This document shows positions 7,270 through 11,172 of a DNA stretch of 11,172 bases, one piece after another. The translations under genes and the position numbers were made by a program. The stretch is taken from assembly GCA_003024985.2 (NCBI GenBank), contig PXIH01S0018228.1, one strand, 5' to 3'. The notes beneath the pieces are model-generated. The model was not told where the DNA came from, did not search any database, and worked only from the letters and a program-made list of their open reading frames with translations. Numbering within the stretch: the first letter of the stretch is position 1; each line of letters opens with the position of its first letter. The stretch is from Euperipatoides rowelli. Taxonomy: Eukaryota; Onychophora; Udeonychophora; Euonychophora; Peripatopsidae.

Positions 7270-7698
7270 GGAAATAACAATCTTTAGCAACATACATGGA
7301 GTGTAAGAGATTAAAATTTATTCAGAGAGAAAGCTGATAATTTCTGCTGTAAAATCTCATGTTTTCAAGGCATAGTGAAATATAAGAGAAAAAAATATAT
7401 GTATAGAAAAATTGGTGTTCACAACTTCANATCTGATGCAAGATTACTGAAAGCCTGAAGATCTATTTAAGGCAGGTTTTCTGACATAAAATCTATCTTA
7501 AATAGATCTTCAGGCCTTCAGTTAATTTTTTATGAGATTTGAAGACCAATTTTTCTATACATATAGCCTACTTTTGTCTCTCATATTCCATTATATGCCT
7601 TGAAAGTGCTATACTATACAGCAGAAATTATAATCGACTTCCTCTCTGAATAAATTTTAATTTGTTACATTCTATGCATGTTGTCCGAGATTATTTTC
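7270..7698. repeat. Large imperfect hairpin, arms about 210 bp
   Basis: The left arm (7271-7480) and right arm (7488-7698) are complementary through a 7-nt loop CTGACAT (7481-7487). Perfect blocks include 19 bp (7311-7329 with 7642-7660), 20 bp (7397-7416 with 7545-7564) and 18 bp (7453-7470 with 7498-7515). Between them are mismatches and short indels, so the arms have aged. The one ambiguous base (N at 7430) lies in the left arm, as expected for a template that is hard to sequence. No open frame is present. It could be a foldback or MITE-type element, or a locus making long hairpin RNA. Which one cannot be told from sequence alone. Confidence 0.9.
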
Positions 7699-8062
7699 TT
7701 TAATATTTTATTATAAATTTATTGTGGAAGCTCTTTATATAAAGCTGAACGTGTCTTTTGTAAAATACAAAGCAAGAGCTAATACAATAACAGTAAATAC
7801 ATTACAAAAACTTTATTGAATTGCTGTTATCTTTGAACAGTTAACTTATTCAAGCTTTGATTTTAATTAACATAAATATAAACAACTATTTTTTTCTTTG
7901 AACCATACCATTTAAATAGTCCATCATTTTCTATAAATATATATAAAAAAAAATTACTATTAAATCAATTTTGTAAATTGGCTTTTTAATAAAGTAGGCA
8001 ACACTTTTTTTTAATCCTGCAAACTCGATTGATGTTAATTTCAACATTCCTTCAAAATCATT
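7699..8062. other. AT-rich stretch without recognisable gene
   Basis: No supported feature was found. It lies between the hairpin and the candidate plus-strand first exon, so it would be the promoter or upstream intron of that gene. I see no convincing core promoter beyond unspecific TATATAA-type words (for example near 7736 and 7938). Confidence 0.45.
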
Positions 8063-8153
8063 ATGGTTTCTCAGACAAGTTTAAGTTCACCTGTGGTGAT
8101 TAAGGTGGAGTCAGGTATTACAAATGCCACTCCTAAAGAAAAAAAATATTATG
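8063..8153 (+). CDS. Probable coding exon, possibly initial
   Basis: ATG at 8063 lies in a good animal context (A at -3, G at +4) and opens MVSQTSLSSPVVIKVESG, continuing ITNATPKEKKYY, to a strong donor ATG|GTAAGG (GT at 8154). An in-frame TAA lies 25 bases upstream (8036). A second reading is an internal exon from 8075 after TTATGGTTTCTCAG; the frame is the same. Other frames close quickly. It ends in phase 1 at the strong donor. A weaker donor, AAG|GTACTG at 8159, would end in phase 0 and fit the next plus-strand exon at 11005. The product is not recognised: polar, Ser/Thr/Lys-rich, with one N-A-T sequon. The open length (30 codons) is moderate for AT-rich DNA. Confidence 0.42.
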
Positions 8154-8158
8154 GTAAG

Positions 8159-8815
8159 GTACTGTAAGTCTTAGAACTGATTCTGGGGTCAAAATAAGAT
8201 GCATTTTATTAGGGAGAGTTTTGTTTCCTTTTATTATATTTAATAAATATTCAAAATGGAATAACTAAGAAGACAACAAAAATGTAAATATATATTCAAT
8301 AATAGAACATTTTGCCTTAGAGAATCTCCTAACAGAAACTCAGACAAGAAGAAAAAAAACGAATTTCTTATCAAAGGAATTTTAAATGAATAATTATTTA
8401 AATTAATTTTTTATAATGTATTACAATAAGAATTTATTTTTGAAACACATATATTGGATTTAAAGGACATATATAATTTTTATAGATTAAGGGGTAGTGA
8501 ACTTTATTAATTACAAATCAAAATTCTTTAATAAGAATATTAAAATTCAGCCATTTTCTTCAAAATATTAAACAAAACTAAAAACATAGGCCTAAATTAC
8601 AAAAGTTATAATACAAAATATCATATGGGATTTTGATCTTTAAATTTAAAGATCACAAAAATTGGTTCATAATATTATTTAGATTTAGAAGATGTTGAAA
8701 AGGCTTCAAGCCTAATCCATGTATATAACAGGTATTATAAAGAGCTTAAGTTACTCAAATCTTTTTATACACATGATAGGAAATTTTCAACATACAGTAA
8801 GTTATGATTGGAAAC
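8159..8815. other. AT-rich stretch, likely intron, no gene seen
   Basis: No supported exon was found. It contains the palindrome at 8634-8655 and a lone donor-like ACA|GTAAGT near 8794-8802, without an acceptor and open frame upstream. If the flanking plus-strand exons belong to one gene, this is intron. Confidence 0.45.
8634..8655. repeat. Perfect 22-bp palindrome
   Basis: TGATCTTTAAA (8634-8644) is followed directly by its reverse complement TTTAAAGATCA (8645-8655) with no spacer. TTT on the left and CAAAA on the right extend it imperfectly. No function can be assigned. Confidence 0.9.
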
Positions 8816-8838
8816 AAAAATTGTCTACTTGAAAAAAT

Positions 8839-8869
8839 ACACACACGCAAAGTTGCACACACACACACA
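8839..8869 (+). repeat. Interrupted (CA)n microsatellite
   Basis: ACACACAC (8839-8846), the interruption GCAAAGTTG, then seven CA units (8856-8869). Confidence 0.95.
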
Positions 8870-8879
8870 AACAATCAGA

Positions 8880-9075
8880 TTAATTGGGCAGGGGGATTTC
8901 TAAATGGGAAAAAGGTTGAGCTCCCCCCTCCAACTTTGACTGAAATCCCAAAAGTTGGGAAATTTGGTGTTGGGCAGTTAGGACGAACCCAGTTGAAGAA
9001 GGAAAAATTGTTCAATAATGTTGAGTTGGGAATTTGAGGAATCGGAGTTGGGAAATTTCTCATTTCTTCCCCCAA
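8880..9075. repeat. GC-richer block with repeated AGTTGGGAAATTT
   Basis: AGTTGGGAAATTT occurs at 8953-8965 and 9046-9058, with a one-base-shorter form at 9024-9035. CCAACTTT (8930-8937) is its inverted form, so short hairpins are possible. C- and G-runs occur near 8890 and 8922. The open frames here, 77 codons on plus and 66 on minus, overlap almost completely. They are read through the microsatellite or these repeats, so I do not call a gene. This is probably an unclassified repeat fragment. Confidence 0.5.
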
Positions 9076-9278
9076 TAAAAATCTTTAGCTTTGGCCCTGT
9101 CATTTGGCTCTTGCTAGGCCTGACAGTCTTGGGAAAATAATCAAATTTAACATTCTATTATTCAATACATTACAAAGTTAATAGAAACTTAAACAATAAT
9201 GAATCTTTTTTATCAATCAATGACAATAACAAATAACACTTTTTGCTGAACGTACAAGAAAAAATATATAGAATTTTT

Positions 9279-9340
9279 GAATAATTGATTATTATTTTTA
9301 ATCGAATAATCGATTAAATCAATTAATTGTCACAGCCCTA
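9279..9340. mobile_element. Candidate right terminus of a DNA transposon
   Basis: The block ends in TTGTCACAGCCCTA (9327-9340), preceded by ATCGATT/AATCGAAT-rich inverted motifs. Read outward, its reverse complement starts TAGGGCTGTGACAATTAATT, the style of hAT-type or related termini. A possible partner is TAGGCCTGACAG at about 9114-9125, which would give an element of about 225 bp. The match is short and I see no target-site duplication. Confidence 0.3.
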
Positions 9341-9383
9341 ATATAAGCCCTAAGAAACTACATAGTTATGACATACTTATCAG

Positions 9384-9476
9384 CCCCCCCCCCCAAAAAA
9401 AAAGCTTATCAAAAAACAAAAAGGTAGCCTTGTAACAACACCTAACAAAGTGTTCCAACAGCCAAAAAAAAAAAAA
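9384..9476 (+). repeat. Homopolymer pair with repeated A-run + GCTTA
   Basis: A run of 11 C (9384-9394) adjoins nine A (9395-9403) and GCTTATC. A second run of 13 A (9464-9476) is followed by GCTTACC. The A-run plus GCTTA unit therefore occurs twice, about 73 bp apart. Homopolymer lengths are prone to sequencing error. Confidence 0.8.
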
Positions 9477-9482
9477 GCTTAC

Positions 9483-9556
9483 CGAAAATATAGATGGTAG
9501 TGGTACCAGGCCTCACCTGGATTTCCAGTCCCATGGCCTCCAAATGGGGGCCATGG
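9483..9556 (-). other. GC-rich block with exon-like borders, minus strand
   Basis: On the minus strand, a pyrimidine-rich CTCACCCCTCCTTTTTTATAAG precedes an ACCATGG start context. From that ATG the frame reads MAPIWRPWDWKS up to a donor-like CCAG|GTGAGG near 9519. A second frame, GPHLEAMGLEIQVRPGTTT, stays open to another donor-like TTCG|GTAAGC near 9483. Two open frames, two donors and an internal hairpin (9531-9556) argue for caution. It could be a small 5' exon, or a piece of a repeat that happens to be GC-rich. I do not recognise a protein domain. Confidence 0.25.
9531..9556. repeat. GC-rich hairpin, 11-bp stem, AAAT loop
   Basis: CCATGGCCTCC (9531-9541) pairs with GGGGGCCATGG (9546-9556), with one T-G wobble, around the loop AAAT. 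A second small hairpin, CCAGG/CCTGG, lies just upstream at about 9506-9520. Confidence 0.8.
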
Positions 9557-10766
9557 TTATATTATTAGTCACTTATAAAAAAGGAGGGGTGAGAGGTATT
9601 TTAATATAGAGTTAGAATATGTTTCAGGACTTTGAATATAGTTGTAAATTTCTCAATGTTCTATGTTAAATATTTTGTAGTTTATTTAAATTTTGTCCCA
9701 AGTTTAACTTTTTAAGGTGATCATCACTATCTAAACAATTTTTTTTTTTAAAAAAAAAAGTTAGTTTTGAAATCAATAAATGGGTGTAACTAAGATAAAT
9801 AGTAAATAAATATTGTAGTGGACAAATTTTATCACAACCTTGTCAATCAACCAAAAGTAAATGTGAGTGCCTCCTATCAGTATCATTTGTGAATGTGATG
9901 TATTTTTATTTATATAGTTCTGTTAACGTGTTAATTTATCAACAAAGAAACAAATGTTAAAATTCTAAACTAAAGGGGATGTTAAAATTGTAAATGATGG
10001 TGCTGTTTATTTCATATTTATTTAGGTTAAATCTAAGAGTTTTAAATTGTGTTTTCACATCAAGGCATCTTAGCTGTTTTTCATTTAATTTGTTGATCTC
10101 AAACTGCTACTGAGCCTGACAGCAACAAGTTATTATGACAAGTAAGTGTGAATTATGTGAATGCTTGTTCTTGTTTAGCATCTAAGGCGTAAAACAAATA
10201 ATAGTTAAACTAGAGGATTGGGTTTTTAATTCCCCTTCCCCCTTTTGCTGGTTTTCAGCCGTTGTTGGCCTGCAAGTAGTTTGATTTATCAACAAGTGTT
10301 TAAAAAAAAAAAAAATATCTCTTACCAAGTGAGATAATTCACCTAACATTTAAAAAGAATATGTAACTAAAGTAATATCAAGGTCATATTGATATGCTCA
10401 AAGTTTTGTGAAACTATGTGTTAATTCAATCACTTTGTTTATGTTTCACATTCATGGTCATTTCCTCTAATGTTATTATCCAACCTCCTAATTGTAAAAT
10501 TGTTATGACTTTGATTTGTTTATCCATGTGGATTTTTTCCTTTTCAAAATTTTATTATACGATTTGAAAACATACACTTGTTTACCTTCACATTGAGCAG
10601 TGAGTATGTGCTTAAGTGATTTCCACTGTAATTCCACAAAACCCATAGGCTATAGATCATGCTTCAAACAGAACTCTAGCAAACATGCCAGTTGCCAATC
10701 CCTAGGTGTCAAACAATATTTTTGTAATTATTATGCATCCAGGTGACATGGAGTGGCAATTTAAAC
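9557..10766. other. Long AT-rich stretch, likely intron, no gene seen
   Basis: No supported exon was found. One strong acceptor-like site, TTCCCCTTCCCCCTTTTGCTG followed by GTTTTCAG (CAG at 10257-10259), leads into frames that either stop within seven codons or run through a poly-A tract (10302-10314), so no exon is called. The remainder holds short A/T homopolymers (for example near 9739-9759) and nothing else that I can support. Confidence 0.5.
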
Positions 10767-10858
10767 CTAGTATAAATGGCCATCCCTTCCAATTGGAGTC
10801 AATCGGGATGACTTTTCCAAAACCATTTCTTCCCCATCCAAATCCATGCTGGTGGCAA
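10767..10858 (-). other. GC-richer block with exon-like acceptor, minus strand
   Basis: On the minus strand a good acceptor, TTCTTCATTTTACCACTTTCACTAG, precedes TTGCCACCAGCATGG. From the ATG at 10847 the frame reads MDLDGEEMVLEKSSRLTPIG, then RDGHLY and a stop at 10767. A second frame (GFGWGRNGFGKVIPIDSNW) is also open across the block. The downstream donor is poor (CTAG|GTTTAA). CATCCC (10781-10786) and GGGATG (10805-10810) form an inverted repeat around CCAATTGG. The acidic 26-residue reading could be a last or single small coding exon. The double-open frame and palindromic structure fit a repeat fragment equally well. Not recognised. Confidence 0.22.
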
Positions 10859-11004
10859 CTAGTGAAAGTGGTAAAATGAAGAAATCGAGGAACTATAAAC
10901 CGTATACAACATAGTTGAGAATATCATACAGAAATGAACAGACCACCTACTGAAACTATAAGATTGTCCATTTGTTGTTCAAATTTAATTTTCTTTTCTT
11001 TCAG

Positions 11005-11121
11005 GTGATACCCTCTCAGAAGTCATTTGAGGCATCATTGGCAAAATCTCCCAGTTCAATCCTTGTAGCCATGCATATAGCTGGCTTCCAAAATTCTACC
11101 GATATCATTAGTCATGGGCAG
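11005..11121 (+). CDS. Probable internal coding exon, unidentified protein
   Basis: A textbook acceptor, TTTTCTTTTCTTTCAG (ending at 11004), is followed by exactly 39 open codons and a donor CAG|GTTAAG at 11122. The other two frames hit stops within eight codons. The residues include SQKSFEASLAKSPSSILVAM and HIAGFQNSTDIISHG. Base composition is clearly GC-richer than the introns around it. The exon is 117 nt and phase 0 at both ends, a symmetric exon. An N-S-T sequon is present, and the alternating hydrophobic pattern of SSILVAMHIAGF suggests a beta-strand, but I do not recognise the family. It probably belongs with the plus-strand exon at 8063-8153, as the next or a later exon. Its remaining neighbours lie beyond the right edge. 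Confidence 0.62.
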
Positions 11122-11172
11122 GTTAAGACGATTTTATGATTTTATATTTGTGCTTCACATGAAATTTAATTT

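Noticed and set aside
8804-9075. Overlapping open frames of 77 codons (plus) and 66 codons (minus)
   Set aside because: They overlap antisense, read through the CA microsatellite or the AGTTGGGAAATTT repeats, and show no recognisable domain.
10222-10340. Exon after the strong acceptor at 10259
   Set aside because: Two frames stop within about eight codons and the third passes through a run of 13 A to a mediocre donor. The site is probably a decoy acceptor.

Overview
The window looks like non-coding DNA from an invertebrate animal. It is strongly AT-rich, has no prokaryotic-style gene array, and contains spliceosomal exon signatures, a decayed non-LTR retrotransposon (LINE), a tRNA-derived SINE fragment, MITE-like inverted-repeat elements and microsatellites. 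The phylum cannot be fixed from the sequence. No complete gene is present.

Only three short segments look like real protein-coding exons, meaning an open frame, good splice borders and higher GC than the surroundings. On the minus strand, 3414-3488 carries a cadherin-like 'HENTPVG' motif and could be the second exon of a secreted or membrane protein. On the plus strand, 8063-8153 may be an initial exon with a well-placed ATG, and 11005-11121 is an internal exon. If all are real, two genes diverge from the region between about 3.5 and 8 kb. The plus-strand pair may belong to one gene, but their phases fit only if a weaker donor is used or another exon lies between them. A fourth, weaker candidate exon is at 2514-2652. 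I could not name any of these genes.

Layout. 1-740: AT-rich, nothing recognised beyond a small hairpin. 738-930: first copy of a dispersed repeat. 1327-2421: candidate non-autonomous DNA transposon with 'AAGCCYCATTCACAC' ends and nested hairpins. 2802-3182: imperfect inverted repeat, overlapping a second, inverted copy of the dispersed repeat (3176-3340). 3414-3488: minus-strand exon. 3698-3994: 43-bp minisatellite with a palindromic core, followed by a 44-bp tandem duplication (3995-4082). 4110-5470: LINE reverse-transcriptase fossil, with a short tRNA-like SINE inserted at 5157-5268 inside its 3' part. 5471-6940: AT-rich, no gene. 6950-7263: hAT-like MITE with target-site duplication. 7270-7698: about 430-bp foldback hairpin that starts exactly at the MITE border. 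8063-8153: plus-strand exon. 8815-10870: microsatellites, several GC-richer blocks of uncertain nature and one candidate transposon end. 11005-11121: plus-strand exon.

The window is best read as intron or intergenic sequence built from nested mobile elements. No new enzymatic or defence system is visible. The most interesting items are the MITE/hairpin junction, the palindromic minisatellite, the structured element at 1.3-2.4 kb, and the unidentified exons.
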